Source: Roseomonas aeriglobus (lineage in GTDB: Bacteria; Pseudomonadota; Alphaproteobacteria; Sphingomonadales; Sphingomonadaceae). From it: a stretch of DNA of 64,000 nucleotides. The position numbers were made by a program, and so were the translations under genes. Below the pieces are notes generated by a model. That model searched no databases. It was not told the origin of the DNA and saw only the letters and a list, made by a program, of their open reading frames with translations. This document shows, piece by piece, positions 8,761 to 19,116 of the stretch. The stretch lies in the NCBI GenBank assembly GCA_016937575.1, contig JAFHKN010000002.1:1984001-2048000 (forward strand), written 5' to 3'. Numbering within the stretch: the stretch's first letter is position 1; each line of letters begins with the position of its first letter.

Positions 8761-9334
8761 TCCTATCCGCAAGCGACTGAGCCCCGCCGAATCCCGCGAT
8801 GCCGCGCTCGACGCCGCGCGCGACCTGCTCGTCGAGTTCGGCCCCCAGGCGGTGACGCTGAAGGCGGTCGCGACGCGGATCGGGCGGACGCATGCCAATC
8901 TCCTCCACCATTTCGGCTCTGCGGCAGGGCTTCAGAAGGCGCTGATCGAGACGATGGCCAGCCGGATCACCGGCCGCATCGGCGAAGCGGTCCTGCGCGC
9001 ACGCGCCGGTGACCAGGATCCGCAGGAGGTGGTCGATCTCACCTTCGACGCCTTCGACGAGGGCGGCGCGGGCGCCTTGGCCAGCTGGATGATCCTGTCG
9101 GGCAACGAGGATGCGCTCGACCCGATCCTGAGCGCGATCCACGATCTGGTCGATCAGTTGACCGCAGCGGATACCGATGGCGAGCCGATCCATGACCAGA
9201 CGCTCCAGCTGGTACTGATGGCGCTGGGGGATGCGCTGCTGGGCGGGCCGATGGCCAAGGCGCTTGGCCTGCCGCGTGGCCGTGCGCGGGAGCTGGCGGC
9301 GCGGGGACTGCTGGCGGGGCGGAAGAGCGACTGA
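8750..9334 (+). CDS. TetR/AcrR family transcriptional regulator
   Basis: 194-residue repressor-type protein. The N-terminal helix-turn-helix includes RDAALDAARDLLVEFGPQAV and TLKAVATRIGRTHANLLHHF, with GSAAGLQKALI completing the TetR DNA-binding domain; the remainder is an alpha-helical ligand/dimer domain. ATG at 8750 gives the standard short N-terminus (MSISPIRKR). Divergent from the metal-dependent hydrolase gene, with an AT-rich palindrome over its start, so local autoregulation plus control of the neighbour is likely. Inducer unknown. Confidence 0.88.
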   Translation: MSISPIRKRLSPAESRDAALDAARDLLVEFGPQAVTLKAVATRIGRTHANLLHHFGSAAGLQKALIETMASRITGRIGEAVLRARAGDQDPQEVVDLTFDAFDEGGAGALASWMILSGNEDALDPILSAIHDLVDQLTAADTDGEPIHDQTLQLVLMALGDALLGGPMAKALGLPRGRARELAARGLLAGRKSD

Positions 9335-9382
9335 TTCCTTCCCGTTCGGGCTGAGCCTGCCGAAGCCCTGCCCCTCTGATCG

Positions 9383-10527
<1,145 letters not shown>

Positions 10528-10557
10528 CAGCGACCGCCGACCTGCTATATTTGCGAC

Positions 10558-11115
10558 ATGGCGACCCAAACTGTCTATCCGCTGCTGACCGCAAGGGAGT
10601 TCCTCGAAATCGATTTCGGGGATCGGAAGGCCGAACTTGATAACGGCGTCATCCGTATGATGGCCGGCGGAACGGTCCGTCATGCTATGGTGCAGGGCAA
10701 TATTTTCGCATGGCTTCGACTGCATTTGAGGGGGAGCGGCTGTCGTCCCTATGGGTCGGATATGGCAACGCAAACCCACGATCTCTCGGTGCGCTATCCC
10801 GATGTCAGCGTGTTCTGCGGAGAGCGCGACCCTCTAGCCGACACGTATCGTGCCTTCGACGACCCGAAAATCATTGTCGAAATCCTGTCGGCCAGCACCG
10901 CGCGAACTGATCTTAGGGTTAAATTGCCGGAATATATGGCCCTTCCCAGCGTCGACACGATCGTCTTCGTCGATATCGCGAGTGAAAGGCTGCGGATCGT
11001 CCAGCGAACCGGTCCGCACGGCTGGAACGACGTGCAATATGACGGACCGATCGATCTGATTCTGCCCTCGCTCGACCTTACCATCCCTCACGACGAGATC
11101 TTCGCGCGCGACTGA
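10558..11115 (+). CDS. Uma2 family endonuclease-fold protein (DUF820)
   Basis: 185-residue member of the Uma2/DUF820 family, which has a PD-(D/E)XK nuclease-like fold and is very abundant in cyanobacteria but sporadic in proteobacteria. Family motifs are YPLLTAREFLEIDF near the start, VRHAMVQGN, the acidic RYPDVSVFCGE with the putative catalytic Asp, and DDPKIIVEILSAST followed by KLPEYMALPSV. It starts 30 bases after obgE and precedes proB by 43 bases on the same strand, and looks like a stray insertion between two housekeeping genes. Biochemical role undetermined. Confidence 0.85.
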   Translation: MATQTVYPLLTAREFLEIDFGDRKAELDNGVIRMMAGGTVRHAMVQGNIFAWLRLHLRGSGCRPYGSDMATQTHDLSVRYPDVSVFCGERDPLADTYRAFDDPKIIVEILSASTARTDLRVKLPEYMALPSVDTIVFVDIASERLRIVQRTGPHGWNDVQYDGPIDLILPSLDLTIPHDEIFARD

Positions 11116-11158
11116 GGTGATTGGCGGACGGCGGCGCGCACGCTAACGAGCCTGCGCG

Positions 11159-12262
11159 ATGAGCCTGTTTCCGCCCGACACCTGCCCGCGCCTGATCGTC
11201 AAGATCGGGTCCGCGTTGCTTGTCGATCCGGACGGCAGCGTGCGGCGTAACTGGCTGGCCGGGATCGCTGCCGACATAGCGGCGCGGGTGCGGGCCGGGC
11301 AGCAGGTTGCTGTCGTATCATCGGGGGCAATTGCGCTCGGGGCGCGGCGGCTCGGCCTGGCAAAGGGCGGGCGCGCCAGCCTGGAGGACGCGCAGGCCGC
11401 TGCCGCGACCGGACAAATCGCACTCAGCCAGACCTGGGCCGAAGTGCTTGGAGCGGAGGGGCTGACCGCGGCGCAAATGCTGGTGACGCTCGATGATCTG
11501 GAGGACCGGCGCCGCTATCTGAACGCCGCCGCCACGCTCGATCGATTGCTCAGCCTCGACGTCGTGCCCGTACTGAACGAGAACGACAGCGTCGCGACAG
11601 CGGAGATCCGCTTCGGAGACAATGACCGGCTCGCCGCGCGGGTGGCGCAGGCGGCGGGCGCACAGGGCGTCGTCTTGCTGAGCGATATCGACGGCTTGTA
11701 TGACCGCAACCCCGCCCTGCCCGGCGCCATCCATATCCCGCGCGTCGAGCGGATCGATGCCCAGATCGCAGATATGGCCGACACCGGCTCCGCGTCCGGC
11801 ATGGGATCGGGCGGCATGGTGTCGAAGATCGCCGCAGCGCGCATCGCCGCTGCTGCGGGCACGCATCTCGCCATCGCCTCGGGACGGATCGACCGGCCGC
11901 TCTCGGCCGAGGCCCGGCACACGATCTTCGTCGCGGAAAGGGCCGCGCCGGCGCGCAAGGCGTGGCTGGCCGGCGGGCTGACCGCGCGAGGCACGCTCCA
12001 TGTCGATGCAGGTGCTGCCAGAGCGCTGGCGGGCGGCGCGAGCCTGCTCGCGGCCGGCACGACTGCCATCGATGGCGACTTCTCGCGCGGCGACCTGGTT
12101 GCCATCGTCGGGCCCGACGGACCCATCGCCCGGGGCCTCAGCGAATATGACGCCGACGACGCTCGCTGCCTGTTGGGGCACAAACGCGAAGAGCACGCGG
12201 CCATCCTCGGCTATGCGCCGCGCTCCGCACTCGTTCACCGCAACCACATGGCGCTGACATGA
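11159..12262 (+). CDS. proB: Glutamate 5-kinase
   Basis: First enzyme of proline synthesis: phosphorylates L-glutamate to gamma-glutamyl phosphate. The 367-residue protein has an amino acid kinase domain (RLIVKIGSALLVD, VAVVSSGAIALG, PVLNENDSVAT, LLSDIDGLYD, GMVSKIAAARIA) followed by a C-terminal PUA domain from about residue 280, matching the E. coli enzyme (367 aa). Its stop overlaps the ATG of the epimerase-like gene by 4 bases (ATGA), so the two are translationally coupled. proA is not in the window. Confidence 0.96.
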   Translation: MSLFPPDTCPRLIVKIGSALLVDPDGSVRRNWLAGIAADIAARVRAGQQVAVVSSGAIALGARRLGLAKGGRASLEDAQAAAATGQIALSQTWAEVLGAEGLTAAQMLVTLDDLEDRRRYLNAAATLDRLLSLDVVPVLNENDSVATAEIRFGDNDRLAARVAQAAGAQGVVLLSDIDGLYDRNPALPGAIHIPRVERIDAQIADMADTGSASGMGSGGMVSKIAAARIAAAAGTHLAIASGRIDRPLSAEARHTIFVAERAAPARKAWLAGGLTARGTLHVDAGAARALAGGASLLAAGTTAIDGDFSRGDLVAIVGPDGPIARGLSEYDADDARCLLGHKREEHAAILGYAPRSALVHRNHMALT

Positions 12263-13161
12263 GACTGGCGATCACCGGTGCGACGGGATTCGTCGGCAAG
12301 CGACTGGTCGCACTCGCGCTGCGGCAGGGCCATGCCGTCACCGCGCTGACTCGCCGCCCGCGAACGGGCGGGGACGGCGTGAACTGGGTGTTCGGTACGC
12401 TCGAGACGCCGAACGCGCTTCAGAGCCTGATGCGCGGCGCCGATGCTGCGATCCATGTCGCGGGCGTCGTCAACGCGCCGGACCGGCCGGGCTTCGTCCT
12501 CGGCAACATCGACGGCACTCGCAACGTACTGACCGCCGCACAGCAGATGGAGGTGCGGCGGTTCATCCATGTCTCGTCGCTTGCCGCGCGCGAGCCGGGA
12601 TTGTCCAACTACGGCTGGTCGAAGTCCGCGTCGGAGGGGCTGGTCATCGGCTCGGACACCGACTGGGACATCGTCCGCCCGCCCGCCGTCTATGGCCCGG
12701 GCGACTTGGATATGCTTGAGATCTTTCGCATGGCGAAGTTCGGCCTCGCGCTGCTGCCGCCGGGTGGGCGCATGTCGGCGATCCATGTCGATGATCTTGC
12801 TCGCCTGCTGCTCGCACTTGCCGAAGCGCCGGCCAGCCGCACCATCCTGGAGCCCGACGATGGCCGCCCCGGCGGCTGGAGCCACCAGGGCTTCGCCCGC
12901 GCAGTCGGCGACGCGGTCGGCAGGCGCGTGCGGCCGGTCGCCCTGCCTCGAAAGCTGATGGCGATCGGCGCGCGCATCGATGGATTGGTGCGAAAGGGCG
13001 GCGCGCGGCTGACGCCCGACCGTGTATCCTACATGTGCCATCCCGACTGGGTGTCCGATCCGCTGCGCCGCCCGCCGCAACAGCTGTGGCGCCCGCAGAT
13101 CCCGACGCCCGAGGGCCTTAGCCAAACCGCGGCATGGTATCGCGCCGAGCGCCTGCTATAG
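12259..13161 (+). CDS. cerR: NAD(P)-dependent epimerase/dehydratase; candidate 3-keto-ceramide/sphinganine reductase (CerR-like)
   Basis: 300-residue extended short-chain dehydrogenase. The Rossmann motif GATGFVG occupies residues 7-13 and the catalytic YxxxK is Y118-GWS-K122, with the Ser pair at HVSSLA. In Caulobacter an SDR of this type beside spt (CerR) reduces the 3-keto group made by serine palmitoyltransferase and is needed for ceramide. Here it lies immediately before an acyl carrier protein and spt, which supports the same role. It overlaps proB by ATGA. The reductase assignment rests on family and gene order; another NDP-sugar or steroid substrate is possible. Confidence 0.75.
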   Translation: MRLAITGATGFVGKRLVALALRQGHAVTALTRRPRTGGDGVNWVFGTLETPNALQSLMRGADAAIHVAGVVNAPDRPGFVLGNIDGTRNVLTAAQQMEVRRFIHVSSLAAREPGLSNYGWSKSASEGLVIGSDTDWDIVRPPAVYGPGDLDMLEIFRMAKFGLALLPPGGRMSAIHVDDLARLLLALAEAPASRTILEPDDGRPGGWSHQGFARAVGDAVGRRVRPVALPRKLMAIGARIDGLVRKGGARLTPDRVSYMCHPDWVSDPLRRPPQQLWRPQIPTPEGLSQTAAWYRAERLL

Positions 13162-13204
13162 CGACGCCCAATCCCGGCCGCATTTGCCGACCAGAAGGAC
13201 CGCC

Positions 13205-13450
13205 ATGACCGACCGCGCCCAGATTTTCGACACCGTCGCCGCCCAGATCGAGCCGTTCAACAAAAAGGGTGTCGCGCTGACCGAGGCGACCACCTTTCAG
13301 GGTGACCTGGAGTGGGATTCGCTCACGGTCATGGATTTCGTCGCGGCGATCGAAGACGAATTCGACATCATCATCACGATGAACATGCAGGCCGAGATCG
13401 AAACGGTCGGCCAGCTGGTCGATGCCGTCGCCAAGCTGAAGAACGACTGA
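13205..13450 (+). CDS. Acyl carrier protein dedicated to sphingolipid synthesis (probable)
   Basis: 81-residue acidic protein with the phosphopantetheine attachment motif EWDSLTVMDF (Ser39), followed by the usual ACP helix (AAIEDEFDIIITMNM). It sits 43 bases after the reductase-like gene and 29 bases before spt. In Caulobacter a special ACP beside spt supplies the acyl chain, and the same arrangement here suggests it delivers palmitoyl thioester to Spt. It is not the fatty-acid-synthase AcpP, which normally lies between fabG and fabF. ATG at 13205 with AAGGA upstream. Confidence 0.87.
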   Translation: MTDRAQIFDTVAAQIEPFNKKGVALTEATTFQGDLEWDSLTVMDFVAAIEDEFDIIITMNMQAEIETVGQLVDAVAKLKND

Positions 13451-13479
13451 CCCTCCCCTTTTCCTTGTCCGAGCAGACC

Positions 13480-14742
13480 ATGACCGAAACCGGCCTCCAG
13501 CCCGAAGCCCTGCCCGCAAACCCGACGGCGGGGCCGGCGACCCGCGACCTGATGTCGAAGTTCGACGCGCTCATCGCCGAACGACAGGCGCTGATCGATA
13601 CGGGCGTGACTGATCCGTTCGCGATCGTGATGGATGAGGTCCGCTCGCCGACCGAAGCGGTCATCAAGGGCCGCGAGACCATCCTGCTCGGCACGTACAA
13701 TTACATGGGCATGACGTTCGACCCGGACGTCATCGCCGCCGGTCATGCGGCGCTCGACCAGTTCGGGTCGGGCACCAACGGCAGCCGCATGCTCAACGGC
13801 ACCTTCCGCGACCATATGGAGGTCGAGGAGGCGCTGCGCGATTTCTACGGCGTCAGCGGGGCGATCGTGTTCTCGACTGGCTACATGGCCAATCTCGGCA
13901 TGATCTCGACGCTGGCCGGCAAGGGCGATTATGTCATCCTCGACGCCGACAGCCATGCGTCGATCTACGACGGTTGCAAGCAGGGCGTCGCGGAAATCGT
14001 CCGCTTCCGCCACAACGACGTCGCCGATCTCGACAAGCGCCTGGGCCGCCTGCCCGCCGACGCCGGCAAGCTCGTCGTGCTGGAGGGCGTCTATTCGATG
14101 CTCGGCGACATCGCACCGCTGAAGGAGATGGTCGCGGTCGCCAAGAAGCATGGCGCGATGGTGCTGTCGGACGAAGCGCATTCGATGGGCTTCTTCGGCC
14201 CCAACGGCCGCGGCGTGTACGAGGACCAGGGGCTCGAGGGGCAGGTCGATTTCGTCGTCGGCACCTTCTCCAAATCGGTCGGTACCGTCGGCGGCTTCTG
14301 CATTTCGGATCATCCGAAGTTCGAGGCGATCCGCCTAGCCTGCCGCCCCTATATCTTCACCGCCAGCCTGCCACCGTCGGTGGTCGCGACCGCAGCCGCG
14401 TCGATCCGCAAGCTGGCGACCGCGCATGAGAAGCGTGCACGGCTGTGGAATAACGCCCGCACACTCCACGCTGGGCTGAAGGCGCTGGGCTTCCGCCTGG
14501 GTACGGAGACATGTGACAGCGCGATCATCGCGGTGATCCTGGAGGATCAGACGCAGGCGGTCGCAATGTGGCAGGCGCTGCTCGACGGCGGACTGTACGT
14601 CAACATGGCGCGACCTCCGGCGACCCCGGCCGGCACCTTCCTGCTGCGCTGCTCGCTGTGCGCCGAGCACACGCCTGAGCAGATCGAACGCGTTACGGCC
14701 ATGTTCCGCACAGCGGGCCAAGCCGTGGGCGTGATCGGCTGA
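13480..14742 (+). CDS. spt: Serine palmitoyltransferase (alpha-oxoamine synthase family)
   Basis: PLP enzyme that condenses L-serine with palmitoyl-CoA or palmitoyl-ACP to 3-ketodihydrosphingosine, the committed step of sphingolipid synthesis. At exactly 420 residues it matches the soluble homodimeric Sphingomonas paucimobilis enzyme, and the known active-site positions are all present: His159, Asp231 and His234 (DEAH), the PLP lysine Lys265 in GTFSKSVGT, and Arg378 in NMAR. ATG at 13480, 29 bases after the ACP stop. Forms a run with the CerR-like gene and ACP. The near-exact numbering makes this one of the surest calls in the window. Confidence 0.97.
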   Translation: MTETGLQPEALPANPTAGPATRDLMSKFDALIAERQALIDTGVTDPFAIVMDEVRSPTEAVIKGRETILLGTYNYMGMTFDPDVIAAGHAALDQFGSGTNGSRMLNGTFRDHMEVEEALRDFYGVSGAIVFSTGYMANLGMISTLAGKGDYVILDADSHASIYDGCKQGVAEIVRFRHNDVADLDKRLGRLPADAGKLVVLEGVYSMLGDIAPLKEMVAVAKKHGAMVLSDEAHSMGFFGPNGRGVYEDQGLEGQVDFVVGTFSKSVGTVGGFCISDHPKFEAIRLACRPYIFTASLPPSVVATAAASIRKLATAHEKRARLWNNARTLHAGLKALGFRLGTETCDSAIIAVILEDQTQAVAMWQALLDGGLYVNMARPPATPAGTFLLRCSLCAEHTPEQIERVTAMFRTAGQAVGVIG

Positions 14743-14788
14743 GCGCCGCTTCCCAACCCGCTGAGCCTGCTGTAGAATCGCCGTCGGC

Positions 14789-16759
14789 ATGAACGACCGG
14801 GGCGGGTCCGACATCGCGGCGATACTCCATGCGCATTGGCGTGCGATCCTGCTTGCGGTCGTGGCGACGCTTGGTGCGGGCGTGTTCGCGGCGGTCATCA
14901 TCACGCTGGGCGAGGCGAACCGTCAGCGTGACCGCGCGCTCGACCTGCAGTCGCACAGCTTCGAAGTGATGCTGCGAACGCGGGCATTGGCCGAGACGAT
15001 GGCACGGGCGGAGGCGACCCTTGGGCGCTACGTCATCAGCGCCGACAAGAAGATTGGTCAGCGATATTCGGAGGAATGGCAGCAGGCCGGTCGCCAGATC
15101 GATCGTCTGGCGACGCTGACCCGCGATACGCCGCAGCAAAACCGCCGGGTCGATGCGTTGCGGGCCGCCTATGAGAGCCGCGGAGCGGAATTGTCGGCCA
15201 TCGCGCTGAACACCAGCTACAAAAAAAATCAGCAGGCCCTGTCGCGTTTTTACGCCGCCGCCGATGCCGAAGCGCTGCACCGGACCGGCCGGTTGCTGCA
15301 GGAATTTCTCGACAGCGAACGCAGCTTGCTGGAGCGCCGCACTGCGGTGGCAGAGGCGAGCGTCGCCAGTTCCAATCGGGCGGCGGCTGTGCTGGCGATA
15401 TTCGGCGCCGCGATCGTGCTCGGCGCCATCCTGCTCGGCTGGCTCACCGTCCGCGCGCAAACCGCTCGCGCGGTCGCATCCGCAGAGGCCGAGGATGAGC
15501 GCGAACGAGCCGAACTGCTCGAAGTCGCGGTTCGCACCACCACGGAGGAATTGGAAGCCGAAGCGCGCGAACGCGCCGCGGCGGAGGCCAAGCTCCGCCA
15601 GATGCAGACGCTCGATGCGATCGGTCAGCTGACCGGCGGTATCGCGCATGATTTCAACAACATGCTAGCGGTCGTTATCGGCGGGATCGAACTCGCCAAA
15701 CGACACAGCGCCGATCCGGGCGAAGTCGTTCGCCACCTCGATAGTGCGACCGAAGGCGCCGACCGCGCCGCCGCGCTGACCCGCCGCCTTCTGAGTTTCG
15801 CGCGGGCGGAGGCCCTGCAACCCGTTGCCGTCGAGGCGGCATCGGTCATCGCCGGCATGTCCGATCTGATCGATCGGACGCTCGGCGACCTCGTTACCGT
15901 GGAGGTAAAGGACGACAGCGCGGGCTGGCAGGTGTTCGTCGACCGTCACGGGCTGGAAAATGCGGTGCTGAATCTGGCGGTCAACGCGCGGGACGCGATG
16001 GACGGACGCGGCACGCTGACCATCGCGACCGGTCACGAGACGCTTGCCGCGCATCAGGTCGACCATTGCGCAGCGGGCGACTATGCGACGATCGCAGTCG
16101 CCGACACCGGTTGCGGGATGAGCGAGGCCGTGATCGCCCGCGTGTTCGAGCCGTTTTTCACGACCAAGCCGATCGGCAAGGGCACCGGCCTCGGCCTCAG
16201 CCAGATTTTCGGATTCGTCCAGCAATCGGGCGGCGCGATCGCGATCCGGTCGGCACCTGGCGAGGGTTGCACCGTCACGCTGTACCTGCCCCGCCATAGC
16301 GCTGCAGCGGCCACCGCCGGCGACGCGACCGAAGGTCCGGCCGCCGCACAGCCAACGGGCGCGACAGCGCTCGATATCCTGGTCGTCGAGGACGATCCGC
16401 GGGTATTGTCCGCGACGATGGGTGCATTGGAAGCACTCGGCCACCGTCCCGTCGCCTGTGCCGACCCGCTGGGCGCGGAAGCGGTGGTGGCCGACCATGA
16501 CGCGCGTTTCGACCTCATCCTGTCGGACGTGCTGATGCCGGGGCGCACCGGCCCCGAACTCGTCGCCGATCTTGCCCCGCTGCTGCCGAGCGCGGCGGTG
16601 GTGTTCGTGACCGGCTTTTCCGGCGACGCCGGCGAACAGGGCGCGCTTGCTGGCCGACAGGTGCTACGCAAGCCCTTCACCATGGCCGCGCTGGCAGCGG
16701 CGATCGATACCGCGGTCGCCGCCCGGCCTGCGTCGGAGCCAATCCGTAACGCCGCCTGA
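14789..16759 (+). CDS. Hybrid sensor histidine kinase/response regulator (CHASE3-like sensor)
   Basis: 656-residue inner-membrane kinase. TM1 is at residues ~18-41, a helical periplasmic region of the CHASE3 type follows (~42-195), then TM2 at ~199-221, a coiled coil (~228-270), and an HisKA domain with the phospho-acceptor His287 in GGIAHDFNNML. The ATPase domain carries N box NLAVNARDAM, G1 VADTGCGM and G2 KGTGLGLS, and a C-terminal receiver domain has its Asp in LILSDVLMPG and Lys in VLRKPF. It lies 46 bases after spt and 55 before lptF, so envelope or lipid status is a plausible signal. No output partner is encoded nearby. Confidence 0.9.
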   Translation: MNDRGGSDIAAILHAHWRAILLAVVATLGAGVFAAVIITLGEANRQRDRALDLQSHSFEVMLRTRALAETMARAEATLGRYVISADKKIGQRYSEEWQQAGRQIDRLATLTRDTPQQNRRVDALRAAYESRGAELSAIALNTSYKKNQQALSRFYAAADAEALHRTGRLLQEFLDSERSLLERRTAVAEASVASSNRAAAVLAIFGAAIVLGAILLGWLTVRAQTARAVASAEAEDERERAELLEVAVRTTTEELEAEARERAAAEAKLRQMQTLDAIGQLTGGIAHDFNNMLAVVIGGIELAKRHSADPGEVVRHLDSATEGADRAAALTRRLLSFARAEALQPVAVEAASVIAGMSDLIDRTLGDLVTVEVKDDSAGWQVFVDRHGLENAVLNLAVNARDAMDGRGTLTIATGHETLAAHQVDHCAAGDYATIAVADTGCGMSEAVIARVFEPFFTTKPIGKGTGLGLSQIFGFVQQSGGAIAIRSAPGEGCTVTLYLPRHSAAAATAGDATEGPAAAQPTGATALDILVVEDDPRVLSATMGALEALGHRPVACADPLGAEAVVADHDARFDLILSDVLMPGRTGPELVADLAPLLPSAAVVFVTGFSGDAGEQGALAGRQVLRKPFTMAALAAAIDTAVAARPASEPIRNAA

Positions 16760-16814
16760 CGCGCACCGCAATTATCGCTGGCGCGCGCCGTTCGCGCCGA
16801 TATAGCCGGCCCCC

Positions 16815-18017
16815 ATGAAGTCGATCGATCGCTACCTCGCGCGCCTGATCGCCGTGCCGTTGATCTCGACGCTCGTGATTGCGGCGATGCTGCTGGTGCT
16901 CGATCGCATGTTGCGCCTGTTCGACTTCGTCGCGACCGAAGGCGGACCCGTCAGCGTCGTATGGAAGATGTTGGCGAACCTGCTCCCTGAATATCTGGGC
17001 CTCGGCATTCCGATCGGATTGATGCTCGGCATTCTGCTCGCCTTCCGCCGTCTGGCGACCACGTCGGAACTCGATGTGCTGCGCGGTGTCGGAATGAGCT
17101 ACGCCCGGCTGCTGCGCGTGCCGTACTACTACACCATCGTGCTGGCGGCGGCGAACCTGGCGATCGTCGGCTTTGTCCAGCCCTATGCGCGCTACGCCTA
17201 TGAAGGCTTGCGGTTCGAGCTGCGGTCGGGCGCGCTAGGTGCGTCGATCAAGGTCGGGGAGTTCACCAACCTCGGCGACAAGATGACGCTCAGGATCGAA
17301 CAGAGCCTGGACGACGGGCGCCGCCTGAACGGCATCTTCGTCCATGCGACGCCGCGGCCCGGACAGGAAGCGTCGGTTACGGCCGAGAGCGGCCAGTTTC
17401 TCCGCACCGACGACCCGGACGTCATCATCTTTCGCCTGACCAACGGCACGTTGGTCCACAATGGCCCCGGTTACCGGGCGCCGCGCGTCCTGACCTTCAC
17501 CAACTACGACCTGCCGATCGATCTGCCGCGGTTCGAGCAGTTCCGCCCCCGTGGGGAGCGCAACATCGAGCGCAACCTGATCGAGCTCGCGCGTCTGGGC
17601 CGCGACCGCAGCGCGACCGAGGAAACCCGCGACACCAGCCGCTCCGCCTTCCATTTCCGCCTGGCAGAGGTCGCGACGATGTTCCTGCTGCCGCTGCTCG
17701 CGGTCGCGCTGGGCGTGCCGCCCAAACGATCGACCTCGGCGCTGGGCGTGTTCCTGTCGATCGTGATCATCGTGACCTATCACAAGATCAACCAATATGG
17801 CGAAAGCGTCGGCGGTCTCGGCCGGATCGATCCGATCATCGCGCTATGGGGGCCCTTCGTGCTGCTGACCGCGCTGATCGGCTGGATGTTCTATCAGATC
17901 GCCTATGTCCCCGGCGGCCAGCCGATCGGCGCGCTGGAGCGCGTGTTCGGCAAGGCGCTGAAGGCAGTGAAACGCTGGATTCCGGGCATGAACCGCCGGC
18001 GGGGGGCAGAGGCATGA
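16815..18017 (+). CDS. lptF: LPS export ABC transporter permease LptF (YjgP/YjgQ family)
   Basis: 400-residue inner-membrane permease. With LptG and the LptB ATPase it extracts lipid from the inner membrane and hands it to LptC and the periplasmic Lpt bridge. It has the family start SIDRYLARLIAVPLISTL, transmembrane segments at each end, and the central periplasmic beta-jellyroll (~120-270). It overlaps lptG by ATGA. Its location 2.1 kb after spt, in a lineage reported to replace LPS with glycosphingolipid, suggests the cargo may be a sphingolipid; that is inference. Confidence 0.92.
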   Translation: MKSIDRYLARLIAVPLISTLVIAAMLLVLDRMLRLFDFVATEGGPVSVVWKMLANLLPEYLGLGIPIGLMLGILLAFRRLATTSELDVLRGVGMSYARLLRVPYYYTIVLAAANLAIVGFVQPYARYAYEGLRFELRSGALGASIKVGEFTNLGDKMTLRIEQSLDDGRRLNGIFVHATPRPGQEASVTAESGQFLRTDDPDVIIFRLTNGTLVHNGPGYRAPRVLTFTNYDLPIDLPRFEQFRPRGERNIERNLIELARLGRDRSATEETRDTSRSAFHFRLAEVATMFLLPLLAVALGVPPKRSTSALGVFLSIVIIVTYHKINQYGESVGGLGRIDPIIALWGPFVLLTALIGWMFYQIAYVPGGQPIGALERVFGKALKAVKRWIPGMNRRRGAEA

Positions 18018-19114
18018 GCAGCGCGACCTCGTTCTTCCCGTCGCGGACGATAACGCTGTACATGGCGCGGCTCTTCCTGACGCGGACGTTCGCGATCCTG
18101 CTCGCGCTGGTGGTCGTGCTCCAGGCGCTCGACCTGCTGAGCGAGAGCGGTCGCATCCTCGCCCGCGCCGGCAACGGCGAGCCGGAGATCTGGCGTTACG
18201 TGGGCCTGCGCGCGCCGCAGATCATCGCGCGCTTCCTGCCTTTCTCGGTCCTGCTCGGCACCATCATCACGCTGACCACGCTCAACCAGAACAGCGAAGT
18301 GATCTCCATGAAGGCGGCCGGGCTGTCGGCACATCAGGTGCTGGCGCCGCTGATCGTCGCCAGCCTGGGCGTCGCGGCGATTTCCTTCGCCTTCAACGAT
18401 CGGATAGTGTCGCGCGCGACTGCGACGCTCGACCAGTGGCAGAAGGTCGATTACGGCCCCATGCCGATCGATCGCGGCGACCGCGCCAACGTGTGGGTTC
18501 GCGAAGGCGACGACCTAATCCAGGCGCGGCAGATCCGCGGTCGCGGCGACGCAGCGACCCTCGGCGGCGTCAGTGTGTTCGAACGTGATGGCGGGCGGCT
18601 CATTTCGGTCACGTCGGGCACGACCGGCCGGCGCGATGGCGACGGATGGCGGATCGACGGTGCGCAGCGCTTCGACGTCGCATCCGGCACCGTCACGCCG
18701 CTGGGCAGCACGGTCGTCGGCCGCGGCGTACGGCCGGATCAGTTCACCTTGTCGAGTGTCGATCCGGACGGTCTGTCGTTCCGCGAGCTCAGCAGCGCGA
18801 TCGACGACCTGAGCGCCGCCGGCCGCCCGACCAAGGCACTCGAAGGCTCGCTCTGGCACAAATTGTCCGGCCCGCTGTCATCGGTGCTGATGCCCCTGCT
18901 CGCCGCCGTCGCTGCATTCGGCGTCGCTCGGTCCGGCAAATTGTTCGTCCGCGCAGTCATCGGCATGGCGCTGGGCTTCGCCTATTTCGTCGCCGACAAT
19001 TTCGCGCTCGCGATGGGCAATCTCGGCGCCTACCCGCCTTTTCTCGCCGCCTGGGCGCCGTTCCTGCTGTTCCTGATGGTCGGCGAGGCGGTGCTGGTGC
19101 GAACGGAGGAGTAA
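18014..19114 (+). CDS. lptG: LPS export ABC transporter permease LptG (YjgP/YjgQ family)
   Basis: 366-residue partner of LptF with the same architecture: N-terminal TM pair beginning ITLYMARLFLTRTFAILLAL, a periplasmic jellyroll (~110-255), and C-terminal TM helices (LPFSVLLGT near the first cluster and LFVRAVIGMALGFAYFVAD near the end). ATG at 18014 overlaps the lptF stop by 4 bases, so the two subunits are translated together. A DUF6891 gene begins 2 bases after its stop. As with LptF, the exported lipid in this organism may not be LPS. Confidence 0.92.
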   Translation: MSSATSFFPSRTITLYMARLFLTRTFAILLALVVVLQALDLLSESGRILARAGNGEPEIWRYVGLRAPQIIARFLPFSVLLGTIITLTTLNQNSEVISMKAAGLSAHQVLAPLIVASLGVAAISFAFNDRIVSRATATLDQWQKVDYGPMPIDRGDRANVWVREGDDLIQARQIRGRGDAATLGGVSVFERDGGRLISVTSGTTGRRDGDGWRIDGAQRFDVASGTVTPLGSTVVGRGVRPDQFTLSSVDPDGLSFRELSSAIDDLSAAGRPTKALEGSLWHKLSGPLSSVLMPLLAAVAAFGVARSGKLFVRAVIGMALGFAYFVADNFALAMGNLGAYPPFLAAWAPFLLFLMVGEAVLVRTEE

Positions 19115-19116
19115 CG

